Source: Plantago elongata (lineage: Eukaryota; Streptophyta; Magnoliopsida; Lamiales; Plantaginaceae). Taken from it: a stretch of DNA of 64,000 bases. The notes under the pieces are model-generated. The model made no database searches, was not told the origin of the DNA, and saw only the letters and a list, made by a program, of their open reading frames with translations. A program made the position numbers and the translations under genes. Shown in pieces: positions 53,298 to 64,000 of the stretch; position 1 is the first letter of the stretch; the number at the start of each line of letters is the position of its first letter. The DNA lies in NCBI GenBank assembly GCA_036897095.1, contig JAYMSP010000052.1:1-64000 (forward strand). The letters are read 5' to 3'.

Positions 53298-54229
53298 AAT
53301 AATACCCATTTTTTAATGTAGACGCTCAAAGATCTACCGTCAAAATCAGGACTAGAACTGGGGACACCATCGACCTAATGTACAACAGTAGCAAACCTAG
53401 AAACGTAAGGTTCTAAAGTAATGCCGGTGTGGTGTCGACTAAAGGGACTCTATAATCAAATTAATGAATGTGTATGTTGGAATCATAGTTAATAAAGGAG
53501 AGAGTGTAGAGGAGAAGGAGTAAATTATCCTTTTTATTGTATATGATCGAACGAGTTTAGCCACGTTTCGATGAAGGTTTTTCTTCCATGAACGGTTGGC
53601 TAACCTTCGGTGAAATGTAAAAAGCGAGCTCTGAAGTTTCAACAGGAGAGGTGATGGACTGAGTGTCGAGTAGGAGATGGACTAGTGCCGAGTAGGAGAG
53701 GTGGTGGAGTATCATGTAACAAAAACCTCAATTTGACGTGATTACTTCAGGGCATTAAAATTGTATATTTATTTACATTGGGATAGGAAAAATGTTTCTC
53801 CATTATACACCATTCCGGTGCAAAATGTGGCCATTTATTTGCATCCAACACATTTCCACACTTTACTTTGGGATATAAATCTAGTACAACATGAAATGAA
53901 AAATGAACCATATTGAAAATTTAACTTTTCATTTTGCAATGGCCATTGTGAGGGTGATCTAATATTAATACCTAATCACATTCTCGAAATAATTAAAACA
54001 TAAAAAAAAAATCAATTGAATTTATATTGAAGACAACCAACCAATAAATAAAATTATACATTAGGATAGTGAAATATTATTTATCTTTCATGAGTACCCG
54101 TGAAACTGTGGAACATATGTATGCATATGATATCGACAATAATTTTTTTTTAAATGTAATTGATACATCTTTAAAAAATAACAACTAACTGCTGGGTGTT
54201 TTTTTTCCGAACGATCACTTATTAGTTAA
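53298..54229. other. Intergenic DNA, nothing recognised
   Basis: AT-rich with short chance frames only. I see no repeat ends up to the MITE at 54230. Confidence 0.45.
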
Positions 54230-54478
54230 GGGGCTGATTGGCATGCGACTTAAATGCCCCGATTTAAATGTCTGAATAGTGATCGGAATTGTAGTGGGAT
54301 TGTTAAAATTGTGTTTGGTATAGAATTGTAATTAAATAGGTTATTATTGGTTTGTTATATAGGTAGAGAAAAATATTGCTATTGTAGAGGCATTTCGATA
54401 TTCGATATTTAAATGCCATAACAAATACAAAATTTCCGGCATCCAAACGAGTAGTTGGATGCTACTCCAATGAGCCCC
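54230..54478. mobile_element. MITE, GGGGCTGATTGG family (249 bp)
   Basis: The ends are GGGGCTGATTGGC and CCAATGAGCCCC. The left 110 bases align closely with the 54957 element: TTAAATG, CTGAATAGTGA, GGATTGTTAAAATTGTGTTT and GGTATAGAATTGTAATT in the same order. It has no coding capacity. Confidence 0.8.
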
Positions 54479-54956
54479 TACCATAGTAAATGTGGTTGTG
54501 TAGGTAGCTTTACCTTCTTTTGTCGACTCACTTTATTAGAGAGTTATAGAAATATCCTACAAGTAGAGGAGAAGAGGTCCACATTATCAACTCATTGTCG
54601 GTTAATAGGTAATGGTAATGGTATCTAGAATTATCTATGAACCTCTATTAAGATGCAGCAGGTGAAGGTCAAAATGACCAAACATACATACATAACTACC
54701 TGAGCGGATGCAGGATTTATACCTCGAGAGGATGAAAATTTATATATTACGTATTTTTCAGATGTTGTGAAAGATAAAATCATAAATTTTCAAAAATATT
54801 ATCCATAGTTTTTTTTTTCAATTTTGGGAGAACGAGCACCCCGGCTACCCCCTAGGTCTGTCACTGTACACTAGGCAGAAGCAGAACTTCCATGTTCCGA
54901 AATTTCACTCGAAGACTTCTAGCATATTTCCATTAATCCAATTCATATATCACAAT
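54479..54956. other. Intergenic DNA between two MITEs
   Basis: No gene is seen. The phrase GAGCACCCCGGCTACCCCCTAGG near 54835 is GC-rich but unexplained. Confidence 0.4.
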
Positions 54957-55324
54957 GGGGTTGATTGACGTGCGATTTAAATGTCCCGTTTTAAATGCCT
55001 GAATAGTGACCGACATTTTAGTCGAATTGTTAAAATTGTGTTTGGTATAAAATTGTAATTGGATAGTGTATTATAGGTTGTTGCAAAATGCTTGGAATTG
55101 TAAAAGCATTTGAATTTTTGGCATTTTAATGCTACGCCAAACATAAAATCTTGGAGTAGCATCCAAATAGGCATTTGGATGCTACTCCAATCAGCCCCAA
55201 AGTCTTTGAAAAGATGTATATTATAATGAGAAACATAAAATCTCGGAGTAGCATCCAAATGGGCATTTGGATGCTACTCCAATCAGCCCCAAAGTCTTTG
55301 AAAAGATGTATATTATAATGAGAG
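54957..55324. mobile_element. MITE of the GGGGCTGATTGG family plus a 92-bp tandem duplication of its end
   Basis: The MITE runs 54957-55198 (GGGGTTGATTG...CAATCAGCCCC). The 92-bp block 55141-55232, which spans its right end and 34 bp of flank, is repeated directly at 55233-55324 with very few changes. Each copy contains a perfect 16-bp-stem hairpin: GGAGTAGCATCCAAAT and ATTTGGATGCTACTCC around a 4-6 base loop. Confidence 0.85.
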
Positions 55325-57094
55325 ACGGATTGATGTTCTTAATTATATTTATAATATTTTAATTAACTAATATTAATAATGTTGATTAGTGGATATTTTA
55401 TAGCATTTCTTATGTATGTCTATTTTTTTATAAAGATTTTAATGTTTTTTTGTTATAAGTGTAATATTTATCTGTCTCTTTTAATTTTCTTATAAGAACG
55501 TCTTCTAATTAGACTCCGCACTTTTTTTAAAGTGACATGTTTGATTACATGTAGAGGGTTTAATAGTTGGTGTTGTCGGATTTTTTTTTTCCGTGTACAC
55601 AAATATATATATATGTGGACGGAATAATAAGGCACGTCACGGTATAATCTATAATTTGGGAAGAATTATATTGTTGGTGTGACTGATGAGAATCCAGCAA
55701 ATTTGGAGGATATATATATATCGGAGATATCCATGTCCACTAACTACGTAATGACAATAATAAATAGGCAATGGAGATTGAAATGGAAAACTAATGGCAA
55801 GATGAATTGATAGATGCATGGGCTGGACTCTCCTTCCTATACGTGTGGTGCTCATTGGTGAGGTGTTAATATGTGATGTGGGATACTTCATGGATGTTTC
55901 AACTTAGGACCATAAAATTATATGCATTCAAAATTTAGAGTGTAGAGTATGCTTGTAATGTTTTATTAAGTAAAATTTATGATTATTGTATTGAATTCGA
56001 GCCTTAAAAAAACGTTGTTTAAATAGTTGTTTTATAAAAGATATTGTATCAAATATGATCGGTCGAATTTTATCGCACATTGAAAATTTAGAAATAAATT
56101 TTCACAATTTTAAATATATTGAGCAAGGTTGAAAATGTTGTTCAAGCTGATACATATACTTTGATCGCGGTATGGGACATAAATAAGAAGCCGGATCGCG
56201 GTGAGCTTCCCAAGAATGGGAGCTCATCACGGACAAATCCCCGAGTCTTTCCGTGTTTGATTTTTCTTCTATCTCTTCAATCACCTTGCCCCTAAAACTG
56301 AAGTTTAGCATATAGGATCACTAATTCTCATATTAAATATGATTTAACTCATTGATGTAATGATCATATATACTTAACACATTAATCATTCTTTCACCAC
56401 TTGACGATTTTAGTAACTTAAAATTTAAAGTGTAATTTATAACAACGAGATACATACTCATACGGAATGTATATTTTCGACATGCTAGGCCCCATTCACC
56501 AAAACATCGAATGAATTGAACGCTCAAGCATGCATTAAAGTCCAAACAATAAAAACATAACAATAAAATTACTTCTATGGATGTTAACGTGTATCATAAA
56601 GAATGCCAATTAAAAAAAAAAAAAAAAGAGACTGGTAAGAATAAAAGTGGTTAGTGATGGTTTGGTGGAGTTTATACAACATGCAATTTATTTTTTAAAG
56701 GGATAGATAATGATATTTATACCAACAAATCGACTGTGATTATTTATCCACAAATTCTCCAGAGATAACTAGTATAGATTTGTGATGTGCGGCCGGTTGA
56801 TTAATTTCTTGTGAGAGTATTTAGAAATTAATAATCGTGTCGGTCCAAATAATCTAGATTTGGAACTCTATCAATAATTGATATCCATAAATGTTTAATA
56901 TTCTATTTTTGATGTGTAAATATTGACCGTATTTGTGTATAAAATTAGTTATATTATTATTAAATTATAAATTTATAACATCAATAATTGACAGAGTACA
57001 CTAGAACAGAATTGAGCTAGAAGCATCATCATCATAATACACTTGGTTTGTGTTGATCGCCGGATAGGCCACCGGAACCACCACTCCACCACCG
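55325..57094. other. Intergenic DNA and upstream region of the Mpv17-family gene
   Basis: AT-rich DNA with no recognised gene to about 57000. The sequence turns GC-richer from about 57050, giving a short leader before the ATG at 57095. A poly-A run lies near 56612-56626. Confidence 0.45.
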
Positions 57095-60000
57095 ATGGCC
57101 GCCGCATCAATTACACCCCAATCCATACTCTCACTCTCCAAACCCAAACCCAAACCCAAGCCTCTCCAAACCAGCTTCCGACTCCTCTCAAAACCAACTC
57201 TCAACCACTCACACAGAATCTCCTCAACTTCCAGAGACCTCGACATCATTCCCGTCCAGAGCGACGACATCGTCGACCAGCAGGACGGAGTAATTTTTTC
57301 CGACAGGATAGAATCGGAATCGAGCGAGCCTGTGGATCAGATTGGAGGATTTGGGAACGAGGTGCTCTCGTTTGATGGCGGCTTCTCTTCAGCTGCTTCT
57401 GGTGGCGTAGGTGAACCGGAGGATGAGAAGATTATGATTGATCGGGCTATCAATGCTACTATTGTGCTTGCTGCTGGATCTTTTGCTATTACTAAGCTTC
57501 TCACCATTGATCATGATTATTGGCATGTTAGTGCCTTTTGCTGCTGCTTTCAATTTTCAGATTCTTCTTGTTAATTCTTATGTGATTAATAAACGGGACT
57601 GAACTGAACTCAAAGTATAAAAAAATTAACTAAGCTGAATTGAACTTAGCTGAACTAAAATTAATGAGTTTTATGACGAAGAGAGAGAACGTACTTGCCT
57701 AGGAGTTTGTTTATCTTAACTTGTTTTCACTCAAAAAAAAAACTATAATCATTTTGCGAAATTGCTAGCTCTTGTGGAATTGGGAATGATATGTCAGGTT
57801 GATTTAGTTGAGGTTGAGGTTCGGGTTATTCGAGGGTTAAAGTTTCGTTTTCTGAAATCTATGTACGCGTAGAAACTTACTTCCTTCTGGGAAAGGGGTT
57901 GAGTGGAAAGGTATGAAGCTCAAGTCCGTGACGGTTGCTTTTCGGCATCCTAGCTTAAGAAACTGTGTAAGATTCCTTGGTTACGTATGAAGCAGATAGA
58001 GTTGTCAAAGCTTTTAAAGTAAGATTGCTGACGAAATGGGACTTGTGTGTGGTATTTTACAAGTTTGGTTAGAGGACATTGCAAGTGCGACTTCGGCTTA
58101 TAGACAATCTGTTTCTGACATATTCTTTCTTACTTCTGGAGTGTCTTAGCTTTTAGTGGATTATAAGAAGTTCCTTAGTAGCTTTCAGCTTTCTGAATAT
58201 CATTTTTAGCTTTTAATGAATGAATGGGTTGCCTTTTGGCACTCCAGTGCCTCTCTGTTTGATGTTTAGGCTTATATAATTGTAATTTTATTCTTACCTC
58301 AGATATATCTATAATTTTCCAACGGTATTGAACTTGTTATAGCACTTTCCCCGGGTCTTCCAGTAATGCATTTGGTAATGCTCTGGACTGATGTATCTCT
58401 TATATAGGGTTGGACTCTCTTTGAAATTTTGAGATATGCACCTCAACACAATTGGAGCGCGTATGAGGAAGCTCTTAAATCAAATCCAGTTTTAGCGAAA
58501 ATGGTGATTAGTGGAGTAGTATATTCTGTTGGTGATTGGATTGCTCAGGTTGGTATTTTTCACTCTGTTATTTGATGGGGAAAAACATATATAGAATAAC
58601 TCAATGATATATTGATACCATCCACAAACTCTTGGTATGATTTACAGTGCTACGAAGGGAAGCCTATTTTTGAATTCGACCGTGCACGCATGTTCAGGTC
58701 TGGTCTACTTGGCTTTACATTGCACGGATCCCTTTCTCATTATTACTACCAGTTCTGTGAGGTAATCATTTTCAGCACCATTTCGTCTGATTCTATGCTT
58801 CTTTATTATGTAGTATGAAGTGCTGATTACCCTAATATCTTGTCCTGGTTTCAGGCTTTATTCCCTTATGATGGATGGTGGGTGGTTCCAGCGAAAGTCG
58901 CCTTCGATCAAACAATTTGGTCTGCCATTTGGAACAGCATCTACTTTACACTGTTGGGATTTTTGCGTTTTGAGTCTCCTATCAGTATCTTTACTGAGTT
59001 GAGAGATACTTTCTTTCCCATGCTAACTGTAAGAAGATCTACTCCTCTCGTACAGGCTATTGTATCCACTTTCGTGTTAAAGATAATAACAAATTCTAAA
59101 GAGCCTTTTAAAAATATCAATCATGTTGAACGGCAACTCATGCTCTGTCAACTTGTTTGATGCTCTGTTTATTCTTTTTCTGATTTCATCTAATCTCCTG
59201 AGGTAAAATTGTTTTCGAATTTCTCTACTCCGCTCTTTAGCGAAAACTAAAAACCTTGGTGAGACTCTAGAGATTGTGCATTGGTGTATTAATATGTTAA
59301 TTATGTATTTTTGTCAGAGCGTTTGTAGCCGAGTGGCAAGCTGAGACACCCCGTAATCATGAGGTCACGGTCGATTCCCCGAAATGGGTGGTTATATTCT
59401 CTGAATAGAGATTGGTGGTGATTTGCATCTAGAATTGATTGATAAATTCGTGTTGTTCAACAATTGTAATTGTAATGCTATATTTCATGTTCAATAATAA
59501 TTTAAAAAAAATGTTAATTATGTATTTTTACTTAAGCATAGTCAAGTGTTTAGTGCCAAAAAATGGGAAGTTGATCACTGTGCAGAAACTGTAGTCTGAG
59601 TACTATGCAGATTTTTGTGCCTACTACGAGATGGTTGCACTTATATATAGCATATATTTACCTGTTTTCTAGCCATTTATCAGGGAAAACTGCATATAGT
59701 GATTGTCATGGAGCTAATTCAAGTTTTCCATTCGCTCTATTTAGATATCCTTTATCTGAGTCCTATCATCCGTTTCTATTTGTATTTTTGAATATGGTTT
59801 TCTTGATAATTTGTCAGGCTGGCTGGAAGCTTTGGCCTTTTGCTCACTTGATTACCTACGGCGTGGTACCTGTTGAACAAAGGCTTCTTTGGGTTGATTG
59901 TGTGGAACTTATATGGGTGACAATTCTGTCGACGTGAGTACTGCAATTCACAACTTCTATAATTTAATCAGACTGCATCAGATATGTGATAGTAACTTAC

Positions 60001-60515
60001 TTTTAAGTGGCACGCCCTTTCGAAATAGCACTGCAGTCCATTACTAAGTGATTGTTCTGCAAGCTATATTAGGGCACCATTAGCTAAGCCTCATGTTGTC
60101 CAGTTTAACAAGCTTATCAAGAACAGGAAAGACCAGTCTTATCTTTTCGCTGTCAAAATCATCATTGGATATTGGTCGTTCATGTGTTCATATTTTTCAC
60201 AAGGGCTTGTCATCATTAGTTGAAGCAAATTCCATTTCAGAACCATGAAACAACAATAGCTATAGCCTATAAGCTGCACATTATTGGGTTGAGGGACTTA
60301 TATCATTATGATGTTTACTTGTCAGTTACTCAAATGAGAAATCAGAAGCGAGAATCTCTGAGGTACCAGTTGAAGCAAATGCCATCCCTCCTCCATCAAC
60401 AGGACCATCTGAGGTAGGCTATGTCACTGTGCTACTGTCACTAATAGATGCATACCATATGGATTCTAAATATACAATGCCTGACATTGCTGCCATTCTT
60501 CTTTTAAAGGAATAA
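57095..60515 (+). CDS. Mpv17/PMP22 family membrane protein, about 388 aa
   Basis: Exons: 57095-57526, 58408-58548, 58648-58761, 58855-59028, 59818-59933, 60326-60515; GT-AG introns, 389 codons in frame. Mpv17/PMP22 proteins are small integral proteins of peroxisomal, mitochondrial or plastid inner membranes, often thought to act as channels. Residues 1-50 are rich in Ser/Thr/Pro/Lys with few acids, suggesting an organelle presequence, probably plastid. A helix lies at about 120-136 (ATIVLAAGSFAITKLL). The family domain follows: YAPQHNWSAYEEALKSNPVL, VVYSVGDWIAQ, FDRARMFRSGLLGFTLHGS, SHYYYQFCE, KVAFDQTIWSAIWNS, and the signature AGWKLWPFAHLITYGVVP then LLWVDCVELIWVTILSTYS. The last exon may instead splice at GAG/GTAGGC near 60415, so the C-terminus is uncertain. 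Confidence 0.88.
57597..57710. mobile_element. Worn TGAACTGAACT-family MITE in Mpv17 intron 1
   Basis: GGACTGAACTGAACTCAAAG and GCTGAATTGAACTTAGCTGAACT are followed by ATGAGTTTTATGACGAAGAGAG, in the same order as the 49688-49802 copy. The ends are worn and no TAA duplication is clear. Confidence 0.5.
59294..59529 (+). mobile_element. SINE (family B, 198 bp) in Mpv17 intron 4 with perfect 19-bp target duplication
   Basis: The insert 59313-59510 carries a consensus A-box TAGCCGAGTGG at 59327-59337 and a B-box-like GGTCACGGTCGATTCCCC about 40 bp on. A unique body and a TTCAATAATAATTT plus poly-A tail follow. ATGTTAATTATGTATTTTT occurs exactly at 59294-59312 and 59511-59529. The perfect duplication points to a young insertion. 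Confidence 0.9.
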
Positions 60516-61311
60516 GACAGGGAAAACCCAGACGGTATGAAGTGGCAAACTGTCGTAATTCTTGATTTCACCGAGAGATGAGTATGTCCGGAACCACCAT
60601 GGCGGGCAGGATACATTGTATTAAAGTAAAATATAGAACTAGTAATTAAATGTTGTATCTGTATGAAATCATGAATCTTTAGTTTAGGCATACGTCTTTG
60701 ATCCTCAGTGTAATATTTGTATATGTATATAAGCGCATCACCTTTAGATGTATCATAATTTTACTGGGCAAGTCCAAAGCCCATGTCCTATAGTTTCACC
60801 AGCAAATTCTGAGTTAAACTATGTCTACCAGACATTGTGATCGAAAACCATGTCTGTTGTTTTACACTTAATAGACTCGGTCACAGGCTTGTATAAAATC
60901 ACTCAATGAAACGCAGTCATAATAATGTCTCTATGATTAATGCATAGACAAGTCGGCCGGAACTTGGCTATAACCCTCAACTGTTGGAACAATAAAATTT
61001 CCAACACAAATGAAATATAAGCTACAAAACAAGAAATCCTTCAGCTATCATCAAAACTATCAGACCTAGTGATCCCATCATCCACCAACTCTAGGTTCAC
61101 AGTAAGAACTTCCAGTCTCACCAGAACGCCACACTGGCAATGGAAGGAAATCATATTAGCCTTTTCATAATCTTCCACTTCGTCGGTTTGTCCTTGGATA
61201 AATGCCTGCTATTGTTTCTCATCTCAAAATTTCTTTCTTCGTCTAGTCATCTAACTATATAACGGCCTCAACAATCTTACCCCAGTATTGGAATATGAAA
61301 CCATGGAGATT
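60516..61311. other. Convergent 3' flanks of the Mpv17-family gene and MAK16
   Basis: About 800 bp separate the two stop codons. This should hold both 3' untranslated regions. No further gene is seen. Confidence 0.5.
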
Positions 61312-63723
61312 TTATAGCACAGCACTCCGTCTTGCACCCGTACCTTCACGTTCAACCTAGTAGAATAGATTATAGAGTATCATAAGAAATTGAAAACGAA
61401 AGGGTTTTAATCCTATAATTGCTAGATGGAATATAAGCTGAATCAAATAACAATGAGATAAAAGGTTTCCAAACTTCTTTTAATTGCAGAGACTACTAGA
61501 TCTTCTAGTGTAGGAATACAAGCTAGAGCTGCCTGAGCATGGTGGAAAACAAAAGGTTATAAAGACGGAAATACTCCAAATGTATTACCTCAACAAGCAC
61601 TTTAGCTTTTTTCTTTGATTTGGCTCCATCTTCCTTTTTCTCCAGCCTCCTTGCAGAAGTCTTCCTCCCTCTCATGCGTGGATGAGCTTCAGTCTCTTTG
61701 TCATCATCCATTCCAGCTGCAATATATTGCAGTTAAAGAGGTACAAATCAAAACATAAACCACTACTCACAAACTGATAGTATAAAGACAAAAAGACTTC
61801 CATTAAGGCCTGCTATTGGACATATGAGCTAAGAAGCTATAACAAGTACACAATAGATCAACTTTTACCATGATTGTTGTCCATTAAGGCTCCAATATCT
61901 TCCATGTCTAGTTCTTCTTCCTCTTCAAGATCCTCAAAGCCTTCAACATATTCAACCACACTTTCCTGGACGTTTGAATTGAACATCAATGGTGGCTGTT
62001 GGATTTTACAAAAGAAGTGCTAACAACTCTGATATGCATTAAATCTAATGAATAACCTCTTCTTCTTCCTCCTCACTTTCCTCAAGTTCCTGCCCTATAG
62101 CCTCCTTATCAAGGACCTTATTATACACCTTAGAAGGATAATTGTAGATCTCATCATACATTCCATTCCTAAGGCGCTCAACAAGCTCTTTCTCAATACT
62201 CTGCACGCAGTAGACATCTTAGTTCTTTCAATATGAGCCCAACAAAAAGATCAACTAAATCTTGCGGAAATTGAATAAAATGGTAGTAAGAAAGACACTA
62301 ACTTTCTCAAGAACTGCTGCCTTCTCAGCCTTTTCCTCTCTCCGACTATCTCGTTTCCTCTGTTTTGTAGGTACAGTCATAATTTTCTCTCTGCACATCC
62401 ATATAAGCATGCAAAAATTCAGATATTCAAGTTACTACATTAAAGAATCACAGGATGATGGTTTTTAACAGTGATTAAAACCTGCCTCTAACACCTTAGC
62501 TGCTAAGAGTGAAGCAAAAAACCCACTGACACTCAATAAGAAAGAACCGTGTTGCTCAATGACTCTAATGACATACAATTTTTCAATGAAGAAACATAAT
62601 CCCATAATGTTAGCAAATAGCAAAGATGTCCAACAAATGCCTTCTCATTTCGACTGATAAGGAAAGGGGAATATTTCAAAAACTTCCAAGGGACACAGAA
62701 TAAATTTTAAACCATGCTTATGATAACAACAGGAAACACAGAGCAACTGTGAAATGCAACATACATATTCGATCAGCAACTTCCAATAAAACAGCATGAT
62801 ACAATGCATAATGTGGTATTGTTAATGAATCTATGACGCAACTGTACATGCTGTTGGAGAATTCTAAACAGAAGTACAAAAGTATAAAGCTTTAGAAAAG
62901 AAGATTAACAAACCTTGTTTTCAAAGCAAGTTTTCTCATGCGTATCCGCATCTGAGTCATCTTTGTTAATCTCTGTTTGGTTTTGTGCACAAGTAGCTTC
63001 GGCCAGTACATCTGTCAAAACAAACGACACCACGGCTAACTAACCTTTCAATTCCCATTCACTCAAAGTCATTAATTAACTGGCTAAATTACTTGCTGCA
63101 AGCTGCATTACCATATGTTTGTCAATAATCTCAAGAGCTTTCTCATAGTTCCTAGGCATCTTAACTCTCTCCCACAATTTGTTGGGCATATGTGCCCTCT
63201 CTATTGTTTTCATATACAAATAGAACACTCCTGCAAACCACGCCAAACAACCAAACTTGAGCACAACAAAACTAAACACCATACATTTTTTCTTTTTTTT
63301 GAAACCGCTAGGCTAAGGGGTGACTCTAACTCTAACCAATAGGTCAACTCTAACCAATACCTATTGGTTAGAGGTGAAGCCGTGCGCTTCAATGTCAACT
63401 AAACGCCATACATAATCAAGATACAGAAGCAATTTCAAGTTTACGCACCATCATGATCCCGTATGGTGGCATACCGACTATTTGCCAGAGGGCAAGAACT
63501 CCGGTTGCATATCCCGGTCACATTATACGGATTTCGACAGAATATCCCAGTCTCAATCCTAAAAAAAATTAAGCATGTCCAATTAGAGAATTCGTCATTT
63601 TTTTCATGTAAAAGTATCAAACAGGAAGCTAATAGCAAAAAGAGAGGATTTTTATTTTTACTTGGCCATGAAACTACAGTGGTTGTGGCGGATGACCTGC
63701 CATATGACTTCATCGTGCTGCAT
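61312..63723 (-). CDS. MAK16: MAK16 homologue, 60S ribosome biogenesis factor, 296 aa
   Basis: MAK16 is a nucleolar protein of early pre-60S particles. Exons (minus): 63662-63723, 63449-63558, 63112-63230, 62914-63011, 62303-62390, 62057-62200, 61869-61965, 61589-61716, 61312-61356; GT-AG, 297 codons in frame. The strongly conserved N-terminus [20 protein letters not shown], the Cys cluster [20 protein letters not shown], and [20 protein letters not shown] are all present (residues 1-90). They are followed by the basic [17 protein letters not shown], then an acidic patch ([17 protein letters not shown]) and a Lys-rich nuclear-localisation tail (KSKKKAKV). The last exon ends [14 protein letters not shown]. 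Length matches plant and yeast MAK16 (about 300 aa). Intron 2 holds a family-A SINE. Confidence 0.95.
63270..63413 (-). mobile_element. Family-A SINE in MAK16 intron 2 with 17-bp duplication
   Basis: AACTAAACACCATACAT at 63270-63286 and AACTAAACGCCATACAT at 63397-63413 differ at one base and frame the insert. Minus-strand reading shows GAAGCGCACGGCTTCACCTC, AACCAATAGG repeated, GAGTCACCCCTTAGCC and GGTTTC plus poly-A. The middle has expanded by a small internal duplication of the AACTCTAACCAATAGG-type word. Confidence 0.75.
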
Positions 63724-64000
63724 CTTTAATCAGCTCAATGTATAGATTTTGAACCCTAACTTATAAATTACAGAAATTTATTGGGAATTAGTAACTTCAC
63801 CAAAAGCTTCAAAGCGAAGATGAGGTGGATCGGTGATGGTGTGGTGGTGATCGAAAGTGAAGGAGGCAGTGGTGGAGATTTCCGTGGAGGCAAAGGTGGA
63901 GGAGAGGGCGGAGTACTAGGTTAAATGATTATTGATAATCATTAAAATAAAAATTGTCGAAATTAAAATAAAAAATAATAAAAATTCGAAGTTTTACTAT
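63724..64000 (-). promoter_or_regulatory. MAK16 leader and promoter side
   Basis: This DNA is directly upstream of the MAK16 ATG. On the minus strand 63810-63915 is purine-poor and GC-richer (CACCACCACACCATC-type words), as expected of a 5' leader; it turns AT-rich at about 63930. The window ends before the promoter can be judged. Confidence 0.4.

Overview
The window is nuclear DNA of a flowering plant, almost certainly a eudicot. It is AT-rich, its genes are split by many GT-AG introns, its intergenic DNA is full of small transposons, and it carries a nuclear copy of a plastid gene fragment. I cannot fix the order or species from the sequence alone. I found no CRISPR array, operon or other prokaryotic system, and no convincing new multi-gene system. 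The novelty here lies in small repeat families and one small conserved gene of unknown function.

Seven genes are supported. Exon models were read by hand from splice sites; the total coding length of each multi-exon model is a multiple of three. From left to right they are: a 68-residue Cys-rich protein (1169-1375, minus); translation initiation factor eIF5B (5262-11910, minus, 11 coding exons, 1342 aa); a membrane-anchored SAM-dependent methyltransferase (17750-19571, plus, 2 exons, 305 aa); TRAPP subunit TRS130/TRAPPC10 (27359-40655, minus, 21 exons, 1244 aa); actin-related protein 5 of the INO80 complex (42218-52283, minus, 12 exons, 713 aa); an Mpv17/PMP22 family membrane protein with a probable organelle presequence (57095 to about 60515, plus, 6 exons, about 388 aa); and ribosome-biogenesis factor MAK16 (61312-63723, minus, 9 exons, 296 aa). 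TRAPPC10 and ARP5 lie head-to-tail, and the Mpv17 gene and MAK16 converge. The genes are unrelated housekeeping functions (translation start, vesicle tethering, chromatin remodelling, 60S assembly, organelle membrane), as is usual for plant chromosome arms.

Intergenic and intronic DNA holds: a Helitron-type PIF1 helicase scrap (about 150-300); two Ty1/copia fossils in opposite orientation (about 12780-13700 minus, and a plus-strand 3' end with a short LTR at 15638-15832); a petD-derived plastid insertion (about 19979-20165); at least three MITE families (a GGGGCTGATTGG-TIR family, a Tourist-like family with TAA duplications, and Stowaway-like CTCCCTCCGTCC elements); two SINE families, one about 80 bp with up to five copies and one of 198 bp with a perfect 19-bp target duplication; a 32-bp minisatellite of about 20 units in the last ARP5 intron; a diverged triplication in TRAPPC10 intron 1; and two perfectly alternating pyrimidine-purine tracts of 77-84 bp with Z-DNA potential.
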